A stretch of 5,649 nucleotides of DNA from Lysobacterales bacterium (GTDB lineage: Bacteria; Pseudomonadota; Gammaproteobacteria; Xanthomonadales; Xanthomonadaceae), in the NCBI GenBank assembly GCA_015655035.1, contig JAATFS010000103.1:1-5649 (forward strand), given 5' to 3'. Under the pieces are notes generated by a model. It did no database searches, was not told where the DNA came from, and saw only the letters and a program-made list of their open reading frames with translations. Of this stretch, positions 1 through 5,649 are shown piece after piece. Numbering within the stretch: the first letter of the stretch is position 1; the number at the start of each line of letters is the position of its first letter. The position numbers were made by a program, and so were the translations under genes.

Positions 1-89
1 CGAGCTTTCTCACCGACCTGGTGTACCTCCTGATCGGCCCGATCTGGGTACTGGCCAAGCTCTACCGGCGCATGGGCTGGCGCTACTAG
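1..89 (+). CDS. C-terminal end of an unidentified protein, probably membrane-associated (partial)
   Basis: Reading from position 3, an open frame of 28 codons ends in TAG at 87-89; the gene begins left of the window. The visible residues start SFLTDLVYLLIGPIWVLAKL and end in the basic, aromatic stretch YRRMGWRY. The hydrophobic run of about 16 residues followed by Arg/Lys and Trp/Tyr residues looks like a last transmembrane helix or amphipathic segment with a short cytoplasmic tail. The other two plus-strand frames give less plausible peptides, and one has an early stop at 31-33. A GC-rich hairpin begins on the final base of the stop codon, which fits the end of a transcription unit. The family cannot be recognised from this fragment, and no function is proposed. 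Confidence 0.6.
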   Translation, partial: SFLTDLVYLLIGPIWVLAKLYRRMGWRY

Positions 90-120
90 GGCGCTGCCCT
101 TCGACGTCCTCGCAGCGTCC
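89..120 (+). terminator. Possible terminator-like hairpin after the first gene
   Basis: GGGCGCTGC (89-97) pairs with GCAGCGTCC (112-120) across a 14-base loop. As plus-strand RNA this gives a continuous 9-bp stem with one G-U wobble. On the minus strand the same position is an A-C mismatch, so the structure favours plus-strand transcripts. It lies between two convergent genes, where a terminator would be expected. No U-tract follows, so it is not a canonical intrinsic terminator. It could instead be a 3' stabilising hairpin or chance in GC-rich DNA. Confidence 0.35.
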
Positions 121-156
121 ATGAAACAGTCCGCTGTTGCTCGGATAACGGCGCAA

Positions 157-1065
157 TCACCCGACCCCCAGCTCCGCCGGACCCGGCCGAAACACCCGTG
201 GCGAATAACCGAAATCCCGACGCGCCGGCTCGAGATCGAATACCAGATCCTCGCGCATCCGCAACAGCACCGCATCACTCATCCCTCGCAAACGACCGGC
301 ACGATGCGCCACCCACAACACCGAAGCGAAGGCGGACGTCGGCAACCGATACAACCGCGCCGACGGACCCAGCGCCGCCAGCACCCGCTCCACCATCTGC
401 CGATAACTCAACACCTCGCCACCGCCCAGCGCATAACTCCGCTGATAGGTAGCACTGCGATCCAGCACGTCCATCGCCGCCTGCGCGAGATCGTCCACAT
501 GCACCGGCTGGCGCAGCCCGTCTGCCGCGCGCGGCAACACGAACACGCCACTGCGTTGCGCGATCCGCGCGATGCGGGTCAGCGTGCGGTCGCGGCCCGC
601 CCCGTAGACCAGCGTGGGCCGCAACACGGTGGCGGCGGTCCCGCGCTTTGCCGCCGCCGCGAACAGGTGCTGCTCGGCCTGCTCCAGGCGCTGCGCCACA
701 TCGCGCTCGGCCGCGTCGATCGAGCGCTGCTTCACCTGCAGGCTGGTCGAACCGAACGCCACCACCCGCGCCGCCTTGATCGCATGCGCCGCGTACCAGT
801 GCGCGAAGTGATCCAGCGGCCCGCAACTGAAGATCGCATCGATACCCAGCGCGGCTGCGGGCGGCTGCGACAGATCACCCTGCTGCCAGGTCAGGCCCGG
901 ACGTGGCGCGCGCGGCTGGCGCGACCAGGCGGTGACCTCCCAACCGGTAGCCAGCAAACGTTCGAGCACCCGCTCACCGATCTGGCCACTGCCGCCAAAT
1001 ACCAGTGCGCGACGCGTGGCCATCGAGGGCAAAGGGGCAGCGAAGATTTCGGCAGGAGGCGACAT
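157..1065 (-). CDS. Atypical SDR / NAD-dependent epimerase-like protein
   Basis: This 302-residue protein has a Rossmann fold of the extended or atypical short-chain dehydrogenase/reductase superfamily. Residues 19-30 hold beta-1 and the dinucleotide-binding loop (RALVFGGSGQIG, matching GxxGxxG). An acidic GDL follows at 63-65, and FGSTS at 104-108 occupies the usual active-site Ser/Thr strand. LRPTLVYG at 148-155 and PVHVDDLAQA at 187-196 are typical epimerase-family signatures. The catalytic YxxxK pair is not seen between FGSTS and LRPT, where the aligned stretch reads RDVAQRLEQAE. It may therefore bind NAD(P) with altered or no dehydrogenase activity. The substrate cannot be inferred. The ATG at 1065 was chosen because it leaves a short leader before beta-1. 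The alternatives are GTG at 1137 (326 residues, Arg-rich unconserved-looking start) and ATG at 1023 (288 residues). None has a clear Shine-Dalgarno. The gene is divergent from the antiporter operon, with no evident functional link to it. Confidence 0.85.
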   Translation of the reverse strand: MSPPAEIFAAPLPSMATRRALVFGGSGQIGERVLERLLATGWEVTAWSRQPRAPRPGLTWQQGDLSQPPAAALGIDAIFSCGPLDHFAHWYAAHAIKAARVVAFGSTSLQVKQRSIDAAERDVAQRLEQAEQHLFAAAAKRGTAATVLRPTLVYGAGRDRTLTRIARIAQRSGVFVLPRAADGLRQPVHVDDLAQAAMDVLDRSATYQRSYALGGGEVLSYRQMVERVLAALGPSARLYRLPTSAFASVLWVAHRAGRLRGMSDAVLLRMREDLVFDLEPARRDFGYSPRVFRPGPAELGVG

Positions 1066-1192
1066 CGCACCAGAATAACCGCTGCGCTGCGCACCCGCTC
1101 TGCCGCACTGGCTGCGAACACGTCGCCATGACGCCACGGCGACGGCGCTTTGCTAGACTCCAACGCCTGCTCGCGAATCTCGTATTCCCTGC
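1066..1192. other. Divergent intergenic region between the SDR-like gene and the mrp operon
   Basis: These 127 bases separate two head-to-head genes and should carry both promoters. The plus-strand side contains the extended -10 described separately. On the minus strand TATTCT (1077-1072) lies six bases before the ATG at 1065 and could act as a -10 for a nearly leaderless SDR transcript, but no -35 is recognisable. I see no convincing operator palindrome or riboswitch-like structure. Confidence 0.6.
1151..1159 (+). promoter_or_regulatory. Candidate extended -10 promoter for the mrp operon
   Basis: TGCTAGACT has the TGn extension followed by TAGACT, which matches TATAAT at four of six positions. 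Transcription would begin near 1166, leaving a leader of about 27 bases before the mrpA ATG. There is no good -35 at 17 bases. ATGACG at 1128-1133 resembles TTGACA, but its 20-base spacing is too long, so recognition would depend on the extended -10. The TAG at 1154-1156 is also the in-frame stop that limits the mrpA reading frame upstream. Confidence 0.4.
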
Positions 1193-4021
1193 ATGATCCC
1201 TGTTCTCGACATCTTGCTGGCGCTGCCATTCGTCCTGGCCGCCGCAGTGGCATCGGCTACCCGCCTTTCCCGCTCCGCACTCGCTTGGTTGGCGGCCGCT
1301 GCGCCGTTGGCCGGACTTCTGCTGCTCGGCACCTTGACGCCAGCGGTACTCGATGGCCGGCTGGTCCAAAGCTCGCATGCGTGGCTACCGCAGGTGGGGC
1401 TGGCATTCTCGCTGCGACTGGATGGGCTGGCGTGGATGTTCACGCTGCTGGTGCTAGGAATCGGCGCGCTGGTGGTGATGTATGCGCGCTACTACTTGAG
1501 CGAACGCGACAGCGCTGCGCGCTTCTACGCCTATCTGCTGCTGTTCATGGGCGCGATGCTGGGGATGGTGCTGTCCGGCAACCTGCTGTTGCTGGTGGTG
1601 TTCTGGGAACTGACCAGCATCAGCTCGTTCCTGCTGATCGGGTTCTGGTCGCACCGGCAGGATGCGCGGGACGGCGCGCGCATGGCGCTGGTGATCACTG
1701 GCGGCGGCGGGTTGGCCCTGCTCGGCGGCGTGCTGCTGATCGGCCGCATCGTCGGCAGCTTCGAGCTGGATGCGGTGCTGGCCGCCGGCGATGCCCTCCG
1801 CGCCAGCGCGCTGTATCCCTATGCGCTGATGCTGGTGTTGGCCGGGATTTTCACCAAGAGCGCGCAATTCCCGTTCCATTTCTGGCTGCCGCATGCCATG
1901 GCCGCGCCGACGCCAGTGTCCGCCTACCTGCATTCGGCGACGATGGTGAAGGCCGGCGTGTTCCTGCTGGCGAGACTGCATCCGGCGCTGGCCGGTACCG
2001 AGCTGTTCTTCTACACCGTCACCAGCATTGGCGCGATCACCCTGCTGTTGGGTGCCTGGAACGCGATCTTCCAGCACGACCTCAAGGGGGTGCTTGCGTA
2101 TTCGACGATCTCGCACCTGGGCCTGATCACGATGCTGTTCGGGCTGTCTACGCCGATGGCGGTGGTGGCCGGCGTGTTCCACCTCCTCAACCATGCGGTG
2201 TTCAAGGCATCGCTGTTCATGGCCGCCGGCATCATCGACCACGAGACCGGCACGCGCGACATGCGCAAGCTCGGCAATCTGCGCAAGCTGATGCCGTTCA
2301 CCAGCGCGCTGGCGATCATCGCCTCGCTGTCGATGGCCGGCATCCCGCTGCTCAACGGCTTCCTGTCCAAGGAAATGTTCTTCACCGTGGCGCTGGATAC
2401 CCCGGTGCCGCTGCCGGTGCGAGTAGTCCTCACCGCCACTGCGGTGCTGGCCAGCCTGCTGGCGGTCGCCTACAGCCTGCGCTTCGTGCATGACACCTTC
2501 TTCGGCGATGGCCCGCGCGACCTGGACCGGGTCCCGCACGAACCGCCTCGCTGGATGAAGATCCCGGTCGAGGTACTGGTGCTGGTGTGCGTGGCCGTGG
2601 GCGTGGCGCCGGCCTGGACGGTGGCGCCGGTGCTGCATGCCGCCGCCGGCGCGATCCTGGGCGATGCGTTGCCCGACTACAGCCTGTCGCTGTGGCACGG
2701 GCTGAACTGGCCGCTGGCGATGAGCGTGGCCGGCGTGCTCGGCGGCGTGCTGCTGTATGCCGCACTGCGCCGGCTGCTGGACCTGTATGCGGTGGAAAAC
2801 CGTTCGCCCGGGCAGGCGCTGTTCAACTGGCATATCACCACCTTGTTCCGGCTGGCGGTGCGCTTTACCCAGGGCATCGCCAATGGCAGCCTGCAACGCA
2901 TGCTCGCGCTGCTGGTGCTTGCCGCAGTGGTGGTGGCGGTCACGCCGTTCGTCGGCGCGGGCCGGCTGCCGGACTGGCCCGCGCCACAGCCCATGCCGCC
3001 GCTGGGCTGGGCGTTGTGGCTGCTGATGATCGCCTGTGCGCTATCCAGCCTGTTCCTGCACCGGCAACGCCTGTTGGCGGTGCTGGTGCTGGGCGGGACG
3101 GGGATGGCGGTGAGCCTGGCCTTCGTGTTCCTGTCGGCGCCGGACCTGGCGTTGACCCAGTTGGTGGTGGAGATGGTGACGCTGGTGCTGATGCTGCTGG
3201 CGATGAATTACCTGCCAGAGCGTTCGCCCGCCGAACGCGGCCGCTGGCGGCAGTGGCGGGACGCCACGCTGGCAGTGTCCGGCGGCGCCGGGCTGGCGAC
3301 GCTGGCATATACGTTGATGACCCACCCGAGCCAGACCATGGCCGGCGAACTGCTGCAACGCTCGTTGCCGGAGGCCTATGGCCGCAACGTGGTCAACGTG
3401 ATCCTGGTGGACTTCCGTGGCTTCGATACGTTCGGCGAGATCACCGTGTTCGCGATCGCTGCGCTGGTGGTGCATGCATTGCTGCGGCGCGCGCGGATGG
3501 CGCCGGAGAAGACCATGCCCGGGCCGCCGATCAAGCTGCCGGTGCCGGCCGATCTGGCGCAGCTGATGTTCCCGCTGACGCTGACGGTGTCGATCTTCCT
3601 GTTCCTGCGCGGCCACAACGCCCCCGGCGGCGGCTTCATCGCCGGCCTGGTGCTGGCGGTGCCATTGCTGATGCAGTACGTGATCCAGGGCAGCGCCTCG
3701 GTGGAGTCGCGCTTCGGTTTCGACTATATCCGCCTGATCGGCACCGGCCTGCTGATCGCCCTGGTCAGTGGCGCTGCCTCGATGCTGTTCGGGGTACCGT
3801 TCCTGACCAGTGGCCATCTGAACCTGGCAATGCCGCTGATCGGCAAGCTGGAACTCGCCAGTGCGATGGGCTTCGATACCGGCGTCTACCTGGTGGTGTT
3901 CGGCGCGGTCATGCTGGTGCTGTCGATGATGGGCACGATCAAGCCGTCTCGTACGCGTGATTCGCAGCGTGGCCAGATCGACCCGGCAAGACGTTCGGCA
4001 CGTACGGGGAATACCCACTGA
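1193..4021 (+). CDS. mrpA: Mrp/Pha-type monovalent cation/H+ antiporter, fused subunits A and B
   Basis: This 942-residue membrane protein is the large subunit of the Na+(K+)/H+ antiporter complex. Residues about 60-430 form the NuoL-like proton-translocating core. Its key residues are Glu139 in FWELTSISSFLLIG, Lys222 in FTKSAQFPFHFWLP, His247 and Lys253 in YLHSATMVKAG, Lys299 in HDLKGVLAYST, Lys338 in NHAVFKASLF and Lys393 in GFLSKE. Glu139 and Lys222 match the essential Glu140/Lys223 of the Bacillus protein by memory-based alignment. Residues about 610-770 are the NuoJ-like C-terminal part of MrpA, with Asp651, Glu660 and the VDFRGFDTFGEITV motif (Asp740, Glu749). Residues about 775-918 form an MnhB/MrpB domain (RGHNAPGGGFIAGLV), so A and B are fused as in rhizobial PhaAB. 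An Arg-rich hydrophilic tail occupies 919-942. The ATG at 1193 is the first in-frame start after the stop at 1154, and no Shine-Dalgarno precedes it. It overlaps mrpC by one base. Confidence 0.95.
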   Translation: MIPVLDILLALPFVLAAAVASATRLSRSALAWLAAAAPLAGLLLLGTLTPAVLDGRLVQSSHAWLPQVGLAFSLRLDGLAWMFTLLVLGIGALVVMYARYYLSERDSAARFYAYLLLFMGAMLGMVLSGNLLLLVVFWELTSISSFLLIGFWSHRQDARDGARMALVITGGGGLALLGGVLLIGRIVGSFELDAVLAAGDALRASALYPYALMLVLAGIFTKSAQFPFHFWLPHAMAAPTPVSAYLHSATMVKAGVFLLARLHPALAGTELFFYTVTSIGAITLLLGAWNAIFQHDLKGVLAYSTISHLGLITMLFGLSTPMAVVAGVFHLLNHAVFKASLFMAAGIIDHETGTRDMRKLGNLRKLMPFTSALAIIASLSMAGIPLLNGFLSKEMFFTVALDTPVPLPVRVVLTATAVLASLLAVAYSLRFVHDTFFGDGPRDLDRVPHEPPRWMKIPVEVLVLVCVAVGVAPAWTVAPVLHAAAGAILGDALPDYSLSLWHGLNWPLAMSVAGVLGGVLLYAALRRLLDLYAVENRSPGQALFNWHITTLFRLAVRFTQGIANGSLQRMLALLVLAAVVVAVTPFVGAGRLPDWPAPQPMPPLGWALWLLMIACALSSLFLHRQRLLAVLVLGGTGMAVSLAFVFLSAPDLALTQLVVEMVTLVLMLLAMNYLPERSPAERGRWRQWRDATLAVSGGAGLATLAYTLMTHPSQTMAGELLQRSLPEAYGRNVVNVILVDFRGFDTFGEITVFAIAALVVHALLRRARMAPEKTMPGPPIKLPVPADLAQLMFPLTLTVSIFLFLRGHNAPGGGFIAGLVLAVPLLMQYVIQGSASVESRFGFDYIRLIGTGLLIALVSGAASMLFGVPFLTSGHLNLAMPLIGKLELASAMGFDTGVYLVVFGAVMLVLSMMGTIKPSRTRDSQRGQIDPARRSARTGNTH
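4006..4011 (+). promoter_or_regulatory. Ribosome binding site of mrpC
   Basis: GGGGAA lies nine bases before the mrpC ATG, inside the end of the mrpA frame. It supports the start at 4021 and reinitiation through the TGATG stop/start overlap. Confidence 0.55.
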
Positions 4022-4422
4022 TGGAACTGGCACTGGCGAGCGCCATCGGCGTTCTGGCCGCACTCGGCATCTACCTGCTGCTGCGCGCGCGCAGCTTCGA
4101 TGTGATCCTGGGACTGACCCTGCTGTCGTACGCGACCAACCTGCTGATCTTCGCAGGCGGCCGCCTGCGCCAGAGCCAGCCGCCGGTATTGCGCGACGGC
4201 GTGGCCCCCACGCTGGCCGAGCACGTCGATCCACTACCGCAGGCACTGGTGCTGACGGCGATCGTGATTGCGTTCGCAATGACCGCCGTGAGCCTGGTGC
4301 TGGCGATGCGCAGCCGTAGCGACAATCACAGCGACCATGTGGATGCGCACGAGTCTGAATCTGAATCCATATCCGAATCGGAATCCGAGGCGACGACAGT
4401 GGAAGAGGCGCCGCGCCGATGA
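4021..4422 (+). CDS. mrpC: Mrp/Pha-type monovalent cation/H+ antiporter subunit C
   Basis: This 133-residue protein is NuoK-like, with three predicted transmembrane helices at about residues 2-22, 28-47 and 74-96. The family signature VDPLPQALVLTAIVIAFAMT spans residues 69-88. In the complex, MrpC sits between the MrpA C-terminal part and MrpD and helps form the ion pathway; the glutamates typical of NuoK are not seen, as in other MrpC proteins. Core MrpC proteins are about 110-115 residues long. The excess here is a hydrophilic acidic tail from residue 97, containing ESESESISESESE (111-123) and two further Glu residues. The gene overlaps mrpA by one base (TGATG) and mrpD by four (ATGA), implying translational coupling. 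A good Shine-Dalgarno precedes it. Confidence 0.94.
   Translation: MELALASAIGVLAALGIYLLLRARSFDVILGLTLLSYATNLLIFAGGRLRQSQPPVLRDGVAPTLAEHVDPLPQALVLTAIVIAFAMTAVSLVLAMRSRSDNHSDHVDAHESESESISESESEATTVEEAPRR
4351..4389 (+). repeat. Imperfect hexanucleotide repeat encoding the Ser-Glu tail of MrpC
   Basis: Six units close to GAATCY occur in frame, ending with GAG, and are read as Glu-Ser pairs with one Ile replacing a Glu (ATA). The stretch is visibly richer in A and T than its surroundings. Within it TCCGA-A-TCGGA (4372-4382) is a perfect inverted repeat, which the repeat units themselves can generate. Since the unit length is a multiple of three, gain or loss of units would change tail length without a frameshift. 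Confidence 0.75.
4401..4408 (+). promoter_or_regulatory. Ribosome binding site of mrpD
   Basis: GGAAGAGG lies ten bases before the mrpD ATG, within the last codons of mrpC. It supports the overlapping ATGA start at 4419. Confidence 0.55.
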
Positions 4423-5649
4423 ACCACCTGTTGATCCTGCCAATCCTGATCCCGATGCTGGGCGCGGCGCTGTCGCTGTTCGTCGAGCACCGCCGCTATG
4501 GTCGCCACGCCAGGCGCGGCGTGGCCTGGGCTTCGCTCACGCTGCTGGCGTTGGCGGTGCTGGCGATATTCACCCGCGCCAGCGAGGGCCAGGTGCTGGT
4601 CTATCTGCTCGGCGACTGGCCGGCGCGGCTGGGGATCGCGCTGATGGCCGACCGCTTGTCAGCCTGGATGCTGCTGACCACGCTGCTGCTGGCGATCCCC
4701 TGCCTGCTGCATGCCTGTGCTGGCTGGGATCGGCGCGCGCCGCATTTCCATGCGCTGTTCCAGTTCCAGCTGATGGGCCTGAACGGTGCGTTCCTCACCG
4801 GCGACGTGTTCAACCTGTTCGTGTTCTTCGAGGTGATGCTGATCGCCTCGTACGGGCTGCTGCTCAGCGGCGGACGCGGGCTGCGCATGCGCATTGGCTT
4901 GCACTACGTGATCTTCAACGTCGCCGCCTCCACGTTGTTCCTGATTGCGCTGGGCCTGCTGTATGCGCTGCTGGGATCGCTCAACATGGCCGAGCTCGCC
5001 GTGCGCATCGCCGCGTTGCCGGCACAGGACGTACCACTGGCCAAGACCACCCTGGGGCTGCTGCTGCTGGTGTTCTGCAGCAAGGCCGGGCTGCTGCCGC
5101 TGTACCTGTGGCTGCCGGAAACCTATTCGCGCGCCCCGGCGGCAATCGCGGCGCTGTTTGCGATCATGACCAAGGTCGGGCTGTACGCGGTGTTGCGGGT
5201 ATCTTCGCTGTGGTTCGGCGCGAGCGCCGGCGCGATGCAGGGCTTCGGCAGCCGCACGCTGCTGTGGGCCGGCATTGCCACCCTGGTGCTGGCCGCGCTC
5301 GGGGTGATGGCGGCGGTACGGCTGCGGGTACTGGTGTGCTACCTGGTGGTGTTCTCGGCAGCGACGCTGTTCATCGCGTTCTCGCTGGGCGACACCGGTG
5401 CGCTCGGCGCCGGGCTGTACTACCTGCCTCACAGCAGCTTCGTCGCCGCGGCGCTGTTCATGATCGCCGACCTGATTCAGCGCCGCCGCGGCAGTGCCGG
5501 CGACCACAAGGAAATCATCGCGCCGCTGCCCGGGCGCGGCGTGCCCGGCAGCATGTTCCTGATCGCCGCGATCGCGGTGGCCGGCCTGCCGCCGCTGTCC
5601 GGCTTCCTGGCCAAGGCCGCGCTGCTGCAACACGTGCCCGCCGCATTGA
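4419..5649 (+). CDS. mrpD: Mrp/Pha-type monovalent cation/H+ antiporter subunit D (3' end outside the window)
   Basis: An open frame of 410 complete codons runs without a stop to the right edge, ending on the first base of a codon. MrpD proteins are about 500 residues, so roughly 90 residues lie outside. It is a NuoM/N-like proton-translocating subunit. Visible conserved sites are Glu138 in FNLFVFFEVMLIASYGLLL (matching the essential Glu137 of Bacillus MrpD), Lys222 in FCSKAGLLPLYLWLPETY and Lys252 in IMTKVGLYAVLR. The late half carries YYLPHSSFVAAALFMIADLI and VAGLPPLSGFLAK (Lys399). Unlike MrpA, there is no lysine after the His in the late broken helix (His338, then Val342/Ala343). As far as I recall, this is common in proteobacterial PhaD. 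The start overlaps mrpC by four bases and has a Shine-Dalgarno. TGA at 5647-5649 is out of frame. Confidence 0.94.
   Translation, partial: MNHLLILPILIPMLGAALSLFVEHRRYGRHARRGVAWASLTLLALAVLAIFTRASEGQVLVYLLGDWPARLGIALMADRLSAWMLLTTLLLAIPCLLHACAGWDRRAPHFHALFQFQLMGLNGAFLTGDVFNLFVFFEVMLIASYGLLLSGGRGLRMRIGLHYVIFNVAASTLFLIALGLLYALLGSLNMAELAVRIAALPAQDVPLAKTTLGLLLLVFCSKAGLLPLYLWLPETYSRAPAAIAALFAIMTKVGLYAVLRVSSLWFGASAGAMQGFGSRTLLWAGIATLVLAALGVMAAVRLRVLVCYLVVFSAATLFIAFSLGDTGALGAGLYYLPHSSFVAAALFMIADLIQRRRGSAGDHKEIIAPLPGRGVPGSMFLIAAIAVAGLPPLSGFLAKAALLQHVPAAL

Noticed and set aside
121..1131. A 336-codon plus-strand open frame opposite the SDR-like gene
   Set aside because: Arg/His/Pro-rich with no motif, whereas the minus strand shows a coherent Rossmann protein.
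1066..1137. GTG at 1137 as the start of the SDR-like protein
   Set aside because: It adds 24 residues rich in Arg, Ser and Gly before the usual SDR leader and has no ribosome site. It is kept only as an alternative.
1150..2493. Long plus-strand open frames in a second frame of mrpA (also 2587-3960)
   Set aside because: Overprinted frames of high-GC DNA, rich in Gly/Arg/Ala, without membrane segments or motifs.
1454..2896. A 480-codon open frame on the minus strand opposite mrpA
   Set aside because: It is extremely rich in Gln, His and Arg because the CTG/GTG/CAT codons of a Leu-rich membrane protein read as CAG/CAC/ATG in antisense. No recognisable domain; the plus-strand mrpA match is unequivocal.
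3041..4279. A 412-codon minus-strand open frame opposite mrpA/mrpC
   Set aside because: Same antisense composition artefact (Gln/His/Arg-rich) and it crosses two well-supported genes.
4372..4382. Inverted repeat TCCGA-A-TCGGA as a regulator operator
   Set aside because: It lies inside the mrpC coding repeat and follows from the repeat units; there is no promoter next to it.
4659..5633. A 324-codon minus-strand open frame opposite mrpD
   Set aside because: Gln/Arg/His-rich shadow of mrpD. mrpD has conserved Glu/Lys sites and continuous homology on the plus strand.
1193..5649. Respiratory complex I (nuoL/nuoK/nuoM) or a formate hydrogenlyase-type cluster
   Set aside because: The order L-like, K-like, M/N-like resembles these, but the MnhB domain, the MrpA C-terminal motifs and the VDPLPQALVLTAIVI signature of MrpC identify an Mrp antiporter.
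5647..5649. TGA at the very end of the window as the mrpD stop
   Set aside because: It is out of frame: the mrpD codon is TTG (5646-5648) and the final A begins the next codon. The protein would also be about 90 residues short.

Overview
The window looks like ordinary chromosomal DNA from a GC-rich gammaproteobacterium. A member of the Xanthomonadaceae (Xanthomonas or a relative) is my best guess. It rests on the CTG-heavy codon use, the TGCTAGACT-type extended -10 ahead of a gene without a Shine-Dalgarno sequence, and the style of the Mrp proteins. I could not test it by a search.

Layout: (1) positions 1-89 hold the last 28 codons of a plus-strand gene of unknown function. (2) A GC-rich hairpin begins on the last base of that gene's stop codon. 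(3) A minus-strand gene for an atypical NAD(P)-binding SDR/epimerase-like protein runs from about 1065 down to 157. (4) A 127-base divergent intergenic region follows. (5) From 1193 to the right edge is the front part of an Mrp/Pha-type multisubunit monovalent cation/H+ antiporter operon: a fused mrpA-mrpB gene, mrpC, and the first 410 codons of mrpD, which runs off the window. mrpE, mrpF and mrpG are expected just beyond it. No gap without a gene exceeds 300 bases.

The three Mrp genes are translationally packed. mrpA stops and mrpC starts within TGATG (1-base overlap), and mrpC stops and mrpD starts within ATGA (4-base overlap). Together they encode the membrane complex that exchanges cytoplasmic Na+ (or K+/Li+) for external protons and supports pH and salt homeostasis. 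MrpA and MrpD are homologues of the complex I antiporter-like subunits (NuoL/M/N), and MrpC is a homologue of NuoK. The conserved transmembrane Glu and Lys residues are visible in both MrpA and MrpD, so the system looks functional.

I see no RNA gene, mobile element, CRISPR array or clearly novel system. The least ordinary points are: an acidic Ser-Glu repeat tail on MrpC, encoded by an imperfect hexanucleotide repeat; an Arg-rich tail on the fused MrpA-B just upstream; the missing lysine in the late helix of MrpD compared with MrpA; and the lost YxxxK catalytic pair in the SDR-like protein.
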